48,990 nucleotides of DNA from Caldimonas manganoxidans ATCC BAA-369 (GCF_000381125.1 NZ_KB905951.1:1-48990); one strand, 5' to 3'; positions 8,850-17,731 are shown, counted from the first letter of the stretch. Numbers and translations are program-made. Notes: a model not told the origin generated them from the letters alone.

Positions 8850-10442
8850 ATGCCTGCCCTGCCCGACCGTCGCGCCTTCCTGACCCAGCTCTCGCGCACG
8901 GCCGCGGCCGTGGCGCTGGCCCGCCTGGCCGCCCCGGTGGCAGCCCAGCCCGACGGCGCTCGCATCACCGACGATCCTTTCACGCTGGGCGTGGCCAGTG
9001 GCATGCCGCGGCCCGAGGGCGTGGTGCTGTGGACCCGGCTGGCACCACGCCCTTTGGAGCCTGACGGTGGCCTGCCCCCCGTGGCCATGAAGCTGCAGTG
9101 GGAAGTGGCCGACGACGAGCACTTCCGCAAGGTGCGTCAGCGTGGCGAGGTCTGGACCGGCCCGCAACGGGCCCATGCCGTGCATGTGGAAGTGAAGGGG
9201 CTGCCCAGCGGGCGCACTTACCACTACCGCTTTCACTGCGCAGGCGCCAGCAGCCCGGTGGGCCGCACCCGCACGGCGCCGGCCGAGGACGCCGAAGTCG
9301 GCCTGCTGCGTGTGGCGCTGGCGTCCTGCCAGCATTACGAGCAAGGCTACTTCACCGTGCACCGCGAGATCGCGCGGCAAGACCTGGACTTCGTGCTGTT
9401 CGTCGGGGACTATCTGTACGAAACCAGCCATCCGCAGCGGCGCCTGCGCCGCCATGGGCCGCGGCCGATCACCTTGGCCGATTTTCGGCGCCAGCATGCC
9501 TGGTACAAGCTCGACCCCGATCTGCGTGCCGCCCATGCTGCCCATCCCTGGGTGCTGACCTGGGACGACCACGAGGTCGAAAACGACTATGCCGGCGATC
9601 GCAGCCCCTTGCTGCCCGACCCGCAAGCCTTTCTCGCCGTGCGTGCGGCCGCCTATCAGGCTTACTTCGAACACCTGCCGCTGGCCCCATGGATGGCCCC
9701 GCAAGGCCCGCACATGCGCATCCACGATCGCTACCCCTGGGGCCGGCTGGCCGAGCTGTGGACCCTCGATGCTCGGCAGTATCGCTCGCCCCAAGCCTGC
9801 GCCACTGCACAGCGCCCCTTGGGCGGACGCTTGGCCGCGCCCTGTGCGCTGCTGGGGGACGCGCAGCGCAGCATGCTGGGCGGCGATCAGGAACGCTGGC
9901 TGCACGACGGCCTGAGCACCTGCCCCCGACAGTGGAAGCTGCTGGGCCAGTCCACCCAAATGAGCCCGTGGGGCGTGGACACTCCGTGGGGACGCCGTCT
10001 CTACACCGATGGCTGGGACGGCTACCCCGCCGCCCGCGAGCGCCTGCTGAGGGGCATCGCGCAAGCCCGGGTGCGCGATGTGGTGGTCTTGGGCGGCGAC
10101 GTACACCGCCATGTCGCCGCCGACCTGCGCGTGGTCCCCAACGATGCGCGCTCGCCAGTGGTGGCCAGCGAGTTCGTCACCAGCTCGATCACCAGCGCGG
10201 GGCTGCCGGACTACGCCATGGGGCTGGTGCGATCGAGCAACCCGGACCTGCAGCATGCGCGTTCGGACGAACGAGGCTATGTGCTGCTGAGCCTGGACGC
10301 CCGCCATGCGCGCGCCGAATTCCGCGCCACCGCGCACCCCGTGCTCGCCGACGCCCGGCTGGCCACGCAGGCGGTCTATGTCGTCGCCGCGGGACGCGCC
10401 GGCGTGCAGGCCGAGCACGCGGCCGCGCTGGCCCGTCGCTGA
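8850..10442 (+). CDS. phoD: PhoD-like alkaline phosphatase, Tat-exported
   Basis: 530 residues. The N-terminus has a twin-arginine signal (DRRAFLTQLSRTAAAVALARLAAPVAAQ), which fixes ATG 8850 although no good Shine-Dalgarno is visible. Next comes the PhoD N-terminal beta domain with FTLGVASGMPRPEGVVLWTRLAP. The metallophosphatase core contains VALASCQHYEQGYFTVHREIA, DFVLFVGDYLYE, TWDDHEVENDYAG, LLGQSTQM and LGGDVHRHVAADL. These supply the Ca/Fe ligands of periplasmic phosphodiesterase/monoesterase PhoD. It probably scavenges phosphate from nucleotides or phosphodiesters. No Pho box was identified. A second, unrelated Tat phosphatase (PhoX) lies at 18195-20075. Confidence 0.93.
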   Translation: MPALPDRRAFLTQLSRTAAAVALARLAAPVAAQPDGARITDDPFTLGVASGMPRPEGVVLWTRLAPRPLEPDGGLPPVAMKLQWEVADDEHFRKVRQRGEVWTGPQRAHAVHVEVKGLPSGRTYHYRFHCAGASSPVGRTRTAPAEDAEVGLLRVALASCQHYEQGYFTVHREIARQDLDFVLFVGDYLYETSHPQRRLRRHGPRPITLADFRRQHAWYKLDPDLRAAHAAHPWVLTWDDHEVENDYAGDRSPLLPDPQAFLAVRAAAYQAYFEHLPLAPWMAPQGPHMRIHDRYPWGRLAELWTLDARQYRSPQACATAQRPLGGRLAAPCALLGDAQRSMLGGDQERWLHDGLSTCPRQWKLLGQSTQMSPWGVDTPWGRRLYTDGWDGYPAARERLLRGIAQARVRDVVVLGGDVHRHVAADLRVVPNDARSPVVASEFVTSSITSAGLPDYAMGLVRSSNPDLQHARSDERGYVLLSLDARHARAEFRATAHPVLADARLATQAVYVVAAGRAGVQAEHAAALARR

Positions 10443-10620
10443 ACGCAGCGCCCCACAGGCTGCGCCCGCCCCGCAGTCGAGGGGGCCGGGCTGTGCAAAT
10501 GTCGCCACATCCCCCTCCAATTCGGGATATCGCCCCCTTCAGGCCGGGCGCACACTGCCGACACATGAGATGAGACAAGGCACCGCCCCCCCAGGCCGTG
10601 CCCCCCACGGAAGGTGCACC

Positions 10621-10824
10621 ATGGCCCGCTTTGCATTGCCCCCCTGGAACCGTGCGCCCGCGCCAGCGGCGCCCGCCTATGAACCCGACCCGGCCGATCT
10701 GGGCACCGAGCTCGGCTTGGAAGCCCGCCTGGGCGGCGAGGTGCCCGCCCCGCCCCACCATGACCGCAGCGCCCGAGACGCGCACGCCCCGCACGAAGAC
10801 CGCTTCGGCCAGGACGACGTTTGA
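10621..10824 (+). CDS. Small Pro/Ala-rich hypothetical protein
   Basis: 67 residues from ATG 10621, with AAGGTG at six bases, a good ribosome binding site. The protein starts MARFALPPWNRAPAP, is rich in Pro, Ala, Asp and His, and ends in an acidic tail HEDRFGQDDV. It has no membrane segment or cysteine. It is probably disordered. I recognise no family. A perfect 8-bp hairpin lies about 50 bases after the stop. It stands alone between phoD and a TetR gene. Confidence 0.5.
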   Translation: MARFALPPWNRAPAPAAPAYEPDPADLGTELGLEARLGGEVPAPPHHDRSARDAHAPHEDRFGQDDV

Positions 10825-11183
10825 AGGGCTCACGGCCCACGGCGCCACGGGCCGCGGTGGCGCGCTGCGCGGTGGTGGATCCCGCGCTGAGGGATCCAGA
10901 CGCTGAGCTGGGCCGCGGCTCCGTGTCGATCAGGTCCCAAGCCGGTGCGAGCTGTCCAAAGCCCAACGCGGTGGCCGTCGACCATTTCTTCATGGCCATA
11001 CGCCTGACCCTGTATCGGTGTCCCCCAAAGCCTCTCCCGCCGGATCCGAAGTCGTCCAGGGACCGCTTCGGGACCCGCCGAGCAAAATTACCCATCAGTT
11101 CCATTTTCAACCGATTGGTATTTTGTGTGACCCGATGGTTGCGCTTCGACGGATTCGTATGCTTTGCTGACGGCGGGTCTACA
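10825..11183. other. Intergenic region before the TetR-family gene
   Basis: 359 bases. It holds one perfect hairpin, TGGATCCC (10876-10883) and GGGATCCA (10891-10898) with a 7-base loop and no T tract, which could end the preceding short transcript. The last 100 bases are less GC-rich and include TACAAT at 11180-11185 directly on the proposed TetR start. No additional gene was found. Confidence 0.45.
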
Positions 11184-11807
11184 ATGCAGCCCATGGCCCG
11201 CATGTCGTTCAAGGAACAGGTGCTTCGCGCCCGCGAAGACGCCATCGTCTCGTCGGTCAACCGGCTGCTGGCCGAAAAAGGCTTCGAGATGATGACCGTG
11301 GACGAGGTGGCCGCCGATGTGGGCATCGCCAAGGCGAGCCTGTACAAGCACTTCACGTCCAAGGAAGAGCTGGCCGCCGCGGCCATGATCCGCGTGCTGC
11401 AGCGGGCGCTGGACTTCACCGCGACGCTGGAGGCCGACGCGCATTTGGCGCCGATCGACAAGCTGCGCGCCACCGCACGCTGGACGATGGAGGTTCAGCT
11501 CGCCGGCGAGATGCCTTCCCTGCCCTCGCAGAACTCCAGTCTGCGCCAGGCGCTGATCGCCAACCGGCAGTACATGGACCGGCTGATGGCGCTGAGTGAG
11601 CGGCTGGGCGCCTGGATCGTCGCGGCCCAAGCCGGCGGGCAGATCAACCCGGCCCTGCCGCCGGAAGTGGTGCTCTACACCCTGTACGCCCGGGCCTGCG
11701 ATCCGGTGCTGAGCTTTCTGAAGGCCGGCGGGCAGTACAGCGATGCACAGATCATCGACACCTTGCTGTCGACCTGCTTCGACGGCCTGCGCGGGCCGCC
11801 ACGCTGA
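11184..11807 (+). CDS. TetR/AcrR-family transcriptional regulator
   Basis: 207 residues from ATG 11184; ATG codons at 11193 and 11202 are nearly as plausible because the HTH begins only at residue about 17. The HTH segment DAIVSSVNRLLAEKGFEMMTVDEVAADVGIAKASLYKHFTSKEELAAAAM is typical. The C-terminal part is an all-helical ligand domain with KLRATARWTMEVQLAGEMPSLP and LPPEVVLYTLYARACDPVLSFLK. It ends in FDGLRG, as in many TetR regulators. No efflux or enzyme gene is divergently adjacent, so the target is unknown. The downstream universal stress gene is convergent. Confidence 0.9.
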   Translation: MQPMARMSFKEQVLRAREDAIVSSVNRLLAEKGFEMMTVDEVAADVGIAKASLYKHFTSKEELAAAAMIRVLQRALDFTATLEADAHLAPIDKLRATARWTMEVQLAGEMPSLPSQNSSLRQALIANRQYMDRLMALSERLGAWIVAAQAGGQINPALPPEVVLYTLYARACDPVLSFLKAGGQYSDAQIIDTLLSTCFDGLRGPPR

Positions 11808-11813
11808 GCCCGT

Positions 11814-12236
11814 TCAGCGCACCAGCAAGACCGGCGTCTTGCAATGGGCGATCACATGGGTCGCCACCGACCCCATGACCAGATTGCCCAAGGCGCTGTG
11901 GCCATGCGAGCCCATGACCACCAGGTCGAACTTGCCGCTGGCTGCCGCCTTGGCAATGATCTCCCCGGGGTGGCCGACTTTGTGCGCCGTCTTGCACTTC
12001 AACCCTTGCTTGTCGAAGAAGGTGCGCACGGGCTTGAGCACCTTTTCGGCCTCGTCGGCGTAGTACTCGGCCAGCGTTTCCTTGTCGATCACGGCCGCCG
12101 CCCGCGGCGGCACGGCCGGCACGGCCGTCAGCACGGTGTAGTCATGCGCACTGCCGAACAGTTCATCATGGGCTGCCAGATAACCCAACATGCGCTTGGT
12201 GTAGACGCTGCCATCGACGGCGACGAGGATCTTCAT
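11814..12236 (-). CDS. Universal stress protein, UspA family
   Basis: 140 residues from ATG 12236, with AGGAG eight bases upstream. It begins MKILVAVDGSVYTKRMLGYL, the UspA strand-1/helix pattern. It ends with the ATP-binding G-2X-G-9X-G(S) motif in MGSHGHSALGNLVMGSVATHVIAHCKTPVLLVR. The central VIDKETLAEYYADEAEKVL region is common in betaproteobacterial single-domain Usp proteins. It is a cytoplasmic nucleotide-binding stress protein. It is convergent with the TetR gene, the two stops being 6 bp apart. Confidence 0.93.
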   Translation of the reverse strand: MKILVAVDGSVYTKRMLGYLAAHDELFGSAHDYTVLTAVPAVPPRAAAVIDKETLAEYYADEAEKVLKPVRTFFDKQGLKCKTAHKVGHPGEIIAKAAASGKFDLVVMGSHGHSALGNLVMGSVATHVIAHCKTPVLLVR

Positions 12237-12359
12237 GGAAACGCTCCTGAAAGGGGGCATGGCCCACAGCTTGTCATCACCGCGAGGGGCCGGGCTTGAT
12301 GTGCGTCAAGATCATACGCAGGCTGTCTCGGACCCCAGGCGATGCCGCACGTTCGCAGG

Positions 12360-12567
12360 CATCCCCTTTCAGAGGGATGGGTTCTGCACAGCGGGCAGGC
12401 TACAGTGGAATCGTGCTGTCACACGGGGCGGACTCGACAGTCGCCGGGCTTGCACCGATGCCGCGCCAGGCATCGCGCGATAGGCCCATGATCACACCAC
12501 GATCACAGTCTCCCAACGACGTCCTTTTTAGGACTTTCTCGCCCACCTTCGCGGTGGGCGATTTTTT
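12360..12567 (+). ncRNA. Candidate small RNA ending in an intrinsic terminator
   Basis: Successive perfect stems on the plus strand are CATCCC/GGGATG (12360-12379), CTGTC/GACAG (12416-12440), GATGCC/GGCATC (12457-12474), GTCCT/AGGAC (12521-12534) and the terminator (12540-12567). The flanking genes are both on the minus strand, so a plus-strand terminator here needs its own transcript. The region lacks the 4.5S RNA GGAAG signature and resembles no RNA family I know. The 5' end is not defined; TACAGT near 12401 is a possible -10 box, which would shorten the RNA to about 160 bases. Confidence 0.35.
12540..12567 (+). terminator. Orphan intrinsic terminator
   Basis: Arms CGCCCACC (12540-12547) and GGTGGGCG (12553-12560), loop TTCGC, then a six-T run. 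The T tract exists only on the plus strand, opposite to both flanking genes. Confidence 0.8.
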
Positions 12568-12616
12568 CTCACCGCAGGGCCCCGCAAAGCGTGGCGGTGC
12601 ACGAGCCGTGCGGCCC

Positions 12617-13544
12617 TCAGGGGCAAAAGCCTGCGGCCAAGGTTTCGCGCAAGTAGGCCACCAGGGCCTGCACCGCGCGCGGCACCACCGGGCTGTACGG
12701 GCGGATCGCATAGATGCGCTCACCGAAAGCGCCCACCGGCCGCCAGCGCGGCAACACCGCCACCAAGCGGCCGGCTTGCAGCGCGGCCTGGGCGCTGAAG
12801 TCTGGCAGCACCGCCAAGCCCAGCCCGCCGAGCACCGCCTCGCGCAACACCTCGCTGTTGTTGGCCGCAAAGGGCCCACGCACGGGCACGGTGACGCGCT
12901 GGCCTTGGGCCGACTCGAAGGACCAGGTCGCGCTCTCGCCGGGCCGCGGATAGCTCAGGCAGTCGTGCGCCACCAGCTCCTGAGGATGCTCGGGCACACC
13001 ACGTCGGCGCAGGTAGGCCCGGCTGGCCACCAGCCAGGAGCGGGTCTCGCACAGGGTCCAGGCCACATGGGTGTCCGGGGGGGGCAGCGGTGTGGCGCAC
13101 CGCCAGGTCGAAGCCCTCCTGGGCCAAGGAGACCAGGCGGTCGGAAAGATCCATCTCGATGCGCACCTGCGGATGACGGCGCAAGAACTCCGGCAGCCGC
13201 GGCACGATCTGCTGCCGCCCCAGCGCCACCGGCGCACTCAGGCGCACCAGGCCGCGCGGCTGGGCGGCCAGGTCGCGCACCTGGGCGAAACCGCGCTCGA
13301 TCTGCGCATAGGCCTCGCGCGTGGCGTCCACCAGCTGTTGGCCTGCCTCGGTCAGCCGCACCGAACGGGTGGTGCGCTGCACCAACGGCACGCCGGCGGC
13401 GCGCTCGAGTTCGACGATGCGCTGGCTCATCGCCGCCTTGGAGATGCCCAAGCGGCGTGCGGCCGCGGTGTAACTGCCTTGCGCGGCCAACTCGCCCAAG
13501 GCATGGACATGGCCCCACAGGCTCTCGATGCGCTCGCCCACCAT
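12617..13544 (-). pseudogene. LysR-family regulator with +1 frameshift in a G8 tract
   Basis: Two overlapping minus-strand frames together make one normal LysR protein. The first encodes VGERIESLWGHVHALGELAAQGSYTAAARRLGISKAAMSQRIVELE (HTH) through FDLAVRH. The second continues PDTHVAWTLCETRSWLVASRAYLRRRG to the C-terminus. They meet at a run of eight G (13077-13084; C8 in the coding strand). Removing one base joins the frames and gives 308 residues, an ordinary LysR length. The gene is thus either truncated, phase-variable, or affected by a sequencing error. It is divergent from mmsA with a 128-bp gap and may regulate it. ATG 13544 is preferred; a GTG at 13568 is possible. Confidence 0.85.
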
Positions 13545-13572
13545 GATTGGTTCCAATTTCTGGGTCACGATT

Positions 13573-13588
13573 GTTCATCATTCTGAAC
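13573..13588. promoter_or_regulatory. Operator candidate GTTC-N8-GAAC between the LysR-type gene and mmsA
   Basis: Inverted repeat GTTCA (13573-13577) and TGAAC (13584-13588) in the divergent gap. A site with the same GTTC-N8-GAAC geometry, preceded by ATT in both cases, lies at 35424-35439 before the GMC oxidoreductase gene. Confidence 0.4.
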
Positions 13589-13672
13589 GACATGGTCAGC
13601 CGCCGGCGCTTGGAAGGGCCGCAGCGGCGGCCTAGACTGGGTGCATCGCCAAGTCTTCGCAGGAGCAACGAG

Positions 13673-15190
13673 ATGGGAACCTCTACGGCCGCATTTCACG
13701 CCACCGTGGCCCACTGGATCGCCGGACGTCACACGGCCGGTGCGAGCGGCCGCGCCCAGCCGGTGTATCAGCCGGCCACCGGTGCGGTGGCGCGGGAAGT
13801 GGTGCTGGGCGGCGTCGAGGACGTCAATGCCGCGGTGGCCGCCGCGCAGGCCGCCTTCCCGGCCTGGGCCGACACCCCGCCCATCCGCCGCGCCCGCGTG
13901 TTGTTCAAGTTCCTCGAACTGCTCCACCAGCATCGTGACACGCTGGCGGAAATGATCACCGCCGAGCACGGCAAGGTGTATTCCGATGCGCAGGGCGAGG
14001 TCACGCGCGGCATCGAGATCGTGGAATTCGCCTGCGGCATTCCGCAGTTGCTCAAGGGCGACTACACCGAGCAGGTCTCCACCGGCATCGACAACTGGAC
14101 GCTGCGCCAGCCGCTGGGCGTGGTGGCCGGCATCACGCCCTTCAACTTCCCGTGCATGGTGCCGTGCTGGATGTTCCCGGTGGCCCTGGCCTGCGGCAAC
14201 AGCTTCGTGCTCAAGCCCAGCGAGCGCGATCCCTCGCCCTCGATCTTCATGGCCGAGCTGCTGCAACAGGCCGGCCTGCCCGATGGCGTGTTCAACGTGG
14301 TGCAAGGCGACAAAGTCGCCGTCGATGCGCTGCTGGCGCATCCGCAGGTCAAGGCGCTGAGCTTCGTGGGCTCCACGCCGATTGCGCAATACATCTACGA
14401 GACCGGCGCCCACCACGGCAAGCGCGTGCAGGCGCTGGGCGGGGCCAAGAACCACATGGTGGTGATGCCCGATGCCGATCTGGACCAGGCGGTGGACGCG
14501 TTGATCGGCGCGGCCTATGGTTCCGCCGGCGAGCGCTGCATGGCGATTTCCGTGGCGGTGCTGGTGGGCGAGGTGGCCGACCAGATCGTGCCGCGGCTGG
14601 CCGAACGGACCCGGCAGCTCAAGATCAAGAACGGCATGGAACCCGATGCCGAAATGGGCCCCATCGTCACGAAGCAGGCGCTGCAGCGCATCGAAGCCTA
14701 CATCGCCGAAGGCGTGCGCGAAGGCGCGCACCTCGTGGTCGATGGTCGTGGCCATACGGTGAGCGGCCACGAGCACGGCTTTTGGCTGGGCGGCACGCTG
14801 TTCGACCATGTGACCCCCTCGATGCGCATTTACCGCGAGGAAATCTTCGGCCCGGTGCTGTGCTGCGTGCGGGTGCGCGACTTTGCCGAAGCCGTGGCGC
14901 TGGTCAATGCGCACGAGTATGGCAATGGCGTGGCCTGCTTTACCCGCGATGGCCACGTCGCGCGTGAATTCGCGCGGCGCATCGAGGTGGGCATGGTCGG
15001 CATCAATGTGCCCATTCCCGTGCCCATGGCCTGGCATGGCTTCGGGGGCTGGAAACGCTCGCTCTTTGGCGACATGCACGCCTATGGCGAGGAAGGCGTG
15101 CGCTTCTACACCCGGCAGAAGTCGGTGATGCAGCGCTGGCCGCAAAGCACGCCCCAAGGAGCCCAGTTCGTGATGCCCACCGCGCACTGA
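13673..15190 (+). CDS. mmsA: CoA-acylating methylmalonate-semialdehyde dehydrogenase
   Basis: 505 residues of the aldehyde dehydrogenase superfamily. It oxidises methylmalonate semialdehyde (valine catabolism) or malonate semialdehyde to propionyl-CoA or acetyl-CoA with [31 protein letters not shown] is diagnostic for the MmsA branch. The usual general-base glutamate is replaced by Asn in [15 protein letters not shown]. The catalytic cysteine is Cys289 in [11 protein letters not shown]. The C-terminal EIFGPVL and GVACFTRDG motifs are intact. ATG 13673 has AGGAG at 13661. No other valine-pathway gene is adjacent, and the divergent LysR-type gene is the likely regulator. Confidence 0.95.
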   Translation: MGTSTAAFHATVAHWIAGRHTAGASGRAQPVYQPATGAVAREVVLGGVEDVNAAVAAAQAAFPAWADTPPIRRARVLFKFLELLHQHRDTLAEMITAEHGKVYSDAQGEVTRGIEIVEFACGIPQLLKGDYTEQVSTGIDNWTLRQPLGVVAGITPFNFPCMVPCWMFPVALACGNSFVLKPSERDPSPSIFMAELLQQAGLPDGVFNVVQGDKVAVDALLAHPQVKALSFVGSTPIAQYIYETGAHHGKRVQALGGAKNHMVVMPDADLDQAVDALIGAAYGSAGERCMAISVAVLVGEVADQIVPRLAERTRQLKIKNGMEPDAEMGPIVTKQALQRIEAYIAEGVREGAHLVVDGRGHTVSGHEHGFWLGGTLFDHVTPSMRIYREEIFGPVLCCVRVRDFAEAVALVNAHEYGNGVACFTRDGHVAREFARRIEVGMVGINVPIPVPMAWHGFGGWKRSLFGDMHAYGEEGVRFYTRQKSVMQRWPQSTPQGAQFVMPTAH

Positions 15191-15217
15191 CGGACCGCGC
15201 ACTGATCGACCGCGCCC

Positions 15218-16144
15218 TCAGCCGCGCCGCGCCGGGCGAGGGCGCAGCGCCTGCAGCATGTGCTGGCGAAACGCCTGCGCGATCGGCGACAGCTGCTTGC
15301 CGCGCGGGGTGACGAGGTACCAGCTGTTCGGAATCGGAAAACCCTGCACCGGCAGCTCCACCAGATTGCCCGGGGCCATGTGGGTGAGCGCATGGCGACT
15401 GAGGATGGTCACCCCCAAGCCGGACAAGACCGCTTCCTTGATGGCCTCGTTGCTGGCGATGGTCAGCGTGCGGCCCAGCGTCCAGCCCTGCTGGGCCAGA
15501 TAGGTTTCGATCGCATGGCGCGTGCCCGAGCCGGGCTCGCGCATCAGCAGCCGCTCACCGGACAGATCCTGCCAGCGCAGCCGACGACGGCGCACCAGTG
15601 GGTGATCCTGCGGGGCGATCAGCACCAACGGGTTGTCGGTCAGCCACTGGGCCTCGATGTCCAGTTCGCGCGGCGGATGGCTGAACACGTAAAGATCGTC
15701 GAGGTTGGCTTGCAAGCGCTGCCGGATGTCGGCGCGGTTGCCCACCTGCAGCTCCACCTCCACCTGCGGATGCGCCTTGCAGAACGGGCCCAGCAGCGCC
15801 GGCACCAGGTACTTGGCCGTGGTGACCACGCCCAGCCGCAGGCGGCCAATGGACAGGCCGGCTCGTTGGGCCAGCCGCATCTCCAGCCGGTCCAGCACCT
15901 CGAAGAGCTCGCGTGTGGCCGCCAACACCTCTTCGCCGACGTCGGTGAGGTACAGCCGCTTGCCAATCTGCTCGAAGGGCTGCACGCCCAGGGCCTCGGA
16001 AAGTTTGGCCAGTTGCGTGGACACCGTGGGCTGGGCCAAGTGCAGCGCGTGCGCCGCCTCGGTCACGCTCAGGCGCTCGGCCACGGCCTTGAAGATTTCG
16101 AGCTGCCGAAAGGTGGTCTGACGGGTGTGCAGGCGGGTTTTCAT
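15218..16144 (-). CDS. CbbR-like LysR-family regulator
   Basis: 308 residues. The HTH reads TFRQLEIFKAVAERLSVTEAAHALHLAQPTVSTQLAKLSEALGVQPFEQIGKRLYLTDVG, the CbbR/RbcR-type opening. The effector domain contains LRLGVVTTAKYLVPALLGPFCKAHPQVEVELQVGNR and LLMREPGSGTRHAIE, also typical of CbbR-like proteins. No RuBisCO or Calvin-cycle gene is present in the window; the divergent partner is an isocitrate dehydrogenase. CbbR-like regulators sense central metabolites such as PEP or RuBP, so control of the divergent gene is plausible. The gap contains AT-rich palindromes. Confidence 0.92.
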   Translation of the reverse strand: MKTRLHTRQTTFRQLEIFKAVAERLSVTEAAHALHLAQPTVSTQLAKLSEALGVQPFEQIGKRLYLTDVGEEVLAATRELFEVLDRLEMRLAQRAGLSIGRLRLGVVTTAKYLVPALLGPFCKAHPQVEVELQVGNRADIRQRLQANLDDLYVFSHPPRELDIEAQWLTDNPLVLIAPQDHPLVRRRRLRWQDLSGERLLMREPGSGTRHAIETYLAQQGWTLGRTLTIASNEAIKEAVLSGLGVTILSRHALTHMAPGNLVELPVQGFPIPNSWYLVTPRGKQLSPIAQAFRQHMLQALRPRPARRG

Positions 16145-16184
16145 GGCCGGGCTCCATCAATCGATATTCATAGATATTAATGGC

Positions 16185-16197
16185 ATAGATAATCTAT
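16185..16197. promoter_or_regulatory. LysR-type operator candidate ATAGAT-A-ATCTAT
   Basis: Perfect 6-bp inverted repeat with a one-base centre inside an AT-rich stretch (16160-16200) of the gap between the CbbR-like gene and the isocitrate dehydrogenase gene. The neighbouring ATAGATATT at about 16170 is a partial second copy, as expected for a two-site LysR operator. Confidence 0.5.
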
Positions 16198-16267
16198 TTT
16201 TCAAAATCTTCGTGTTCTTCAAGAATTTCGGTGCGGCCCACCCGGCCGCATGAACGGAGAACACGCC

Positions 16268-17710
16268 ATGAGCCCATCCCTGCCTCTTGTGACCGTCGCA
16301 CCTGGCGACGGTATCGGCCCGTCGTTGATGGAGGCCACCTTGCGCATCCTGGATGCCGCGGGCGCGCGCTTGGACATCCGCACGATCGAACTGGGCGAAG
16401 CGGTCTATCGAGCCGGCCACGCGTCAGGCATCGCCCCGCAGTCCTGGGACGTGCTGCGCGACAGCCACGTGCTGCTCAAGGGCCCCATCACCACGCCGCA
16501 AGGCGGGGGCTACAAGAGCCTGAACGTGAGCCTGCGCAAGGCGCTGGGCCTGTATGCGAACGTGCGGCCCTGCGTGGCCTACCACCCGGTGGTGCCCACC
16601 CGGCACCCCGGCATGGACGTGGTGATCGTGCGCGAGAACGAGGAAGACCTCTACGCCGGCATCGAGCACCGTCAGACCGACGAGGTCGTCCAATGCCTCA
16701 AGCTCATCACACGACCGGGCTGCGAGCGCATCGTGCGCTATGCCTTCGAGTACGCACGCCGCCACGGGCGGCGTCGCGTCACCTGCTTCATCAAGGACAA
16801 CATCATGAAGATGACCGATGGGCTCTTCCATCGCGTCTTCGAGGAGATTGGCGCGCAGTACCCCGAGCTGCAACGCGACAGCCTGATCGTGGACATCGGC
16901 ACCGCACGCCTGGCCGATGCGCCGCAGGATTTCGATGTCATCGTCACGCCCAATCTCTACGGCGACATCGTCTCGGACGTGGCTGCGCAGATCGCCGGGT
17001 CGGTGGGCATGGCCGGTTCGGCCAACATCGGCGAGCACTGCGCGATGTTCGAGGCCATCCACGGCTCGGCACCGCAGCTGGCCGGCCGCGATGTGGCCAA
17101 TCCCTCCGGATTGCTGAATGCGGCAGTGCTGATGCTGCTGCATCTGGGACAGGCCGAGGTGGCGCAGCGGGTGCACAATGCCTGGCTGAGCACGCTGGAA
17201 GAGGGCCTGCACACGGCCGACATCTTTCGCGAGGGTCACAGCCGCCAGCGGCTGGGCACGCAAGCCTTCGCGCTGGCCGTGGTGCAACGCCTGGGGCGCG
17301 AGCCGCAAATCCTGCGCCCCGCTCGCTTCGATGCGCAAGGCCCGCTGCAACTGCCAGCGCCGGCGCGTCGTGCACCGGCTCGCAAGCAGCTCGTCGGTGT
17401 CGATGTGTTCCTGCACTGGAGCGGCTCGTCGCCCGAGCCGCTCGCCCAAGCGCTACGACGCCTGACCCCGGGCTTGCTCGGCCTGCAGCTCATCACCAAC
17501 CGTGGCGTGAAGGTGTGGCCGCACGGCCTGCCGCAAACCTTTTGCGTGGACCATTGGCGCTGTCGCTTCAAGGCCGCCAACGACGGCCTGCGCTTCGACG
17601 AGGTGCTCGATTTGCAGGCCAGGCTGCACCAAGCCGGCTATGAGGTCATCAAGACCGAAAACCTCTACCACTTCGACGGCGAGCCCGGCTATGCCGGGGT
17701 GCACGGCTGA
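16268..17710 (+). CDS. Isocitrate dehydrogenase, long (Thermus/Rickettsia-type) form
   Basis: 480 residues of the isocitrate/isopropylmalate dehydrogenase family. The first about 335 residues form the catalytic domain: VTVAPGDGIGPSLMEA, VLLKGPITTPQGGGYKSLNVSLRKALGLYANVRP (substrate serine and arginines), VIVRENEEDLYAGIEH, FIKDNIMKMTDGLF, VTPNLYGDIVSDVAAQIAGSVG and IHGSAPQLAGRDVANPSG. A C-terminal extension of about 120-140 residues (VDVFLHWSGSSPEPLAQALRR... VIKTENLYHFDGEPGY) matches the extra domain of Thermus-type IDH (about 496 residues). It makes 2-oxoglutarate. Cofactor preference (NAD or NADP) was not resolved. ATG 16268 has GGAG upstream. The gene is divergent from the CbbR-like regulator and appears monocistronic. 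Confidence 0.88.
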   Translation: MSPSLPLVTVAPGDGIGPSLMEATLRILDAAGARLDIRTIELGEAVYRAGHASGIAPQSWDVLRDSHVLLKGPITTPQGGGYKSLNVSLRKALGLYANVRPCVAYHPVVPTRHPGMDVVIVRENEEDLYAGIEHRQTDEVVQCLKLITRPGCERIVRYAFEYARRHGRRRVTCFIKDNIMKMTDGLFHRVFEEIGAQYPELQRDSLIVDIGTARLADAPQDFDVIVTPNLYGDIVSDVAAQIAGSVGMAGSANIGEHCAMFEAIHGSAPQLAGRDVANPSGLLNAAVLMLLHLGQAEVAQRVHNAWLSTLEEGLHTADIFREGHSRQRLGTQAFALAVVQRLGREPQILRPARFDAQGPLQLPAPARRAPARKQLVGVDVFLHWSGSSPEPLAQALRRLTPGLLGLQLITNRGVKVWPHGLPQTFCVDHWRCRFKAANDGLRFDEVLDLQARLHQAGYEVIKTENLYHFDGEPGYAGVHG

Positions 17711-17731
17711 AGGCGCGCCTGGCCGCAGCAC

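Larger units (their letters stand above)
12237..12616. other. Structured gene-free region between the Usp gene and the LysR-type gene
   Basis: 380 bases without a supported protein gene. On the plus strand it contains a series of perfect short stem-loops and ends in a strong intrinsic terminator (12540-12567), although no plus-strand gene lies upstream. See the separate small-RNA entry. The promoter of the Usp gene must also lie here, on the minus strand. Confidence 0.5.

Noticed and set aside
8820-10520. 566-codon minus-strand frame
   Set aside because: Antisense to phoD, which has a Tat signal and complete metal motifs.
12400-12879. 159-codon minus-strand frame running into the LysR-type gene
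   Set aside because: It is out of frame with the LysR product and runs through the structured terminator region; no domain is encoded.
13565-15202. 545-codon open frame on the minus strand
   Set aside because: It is the antisense shadow of mmsA; its translation is His/Arg-rich without any domain, and mmsA has a clear start and full family motifs.
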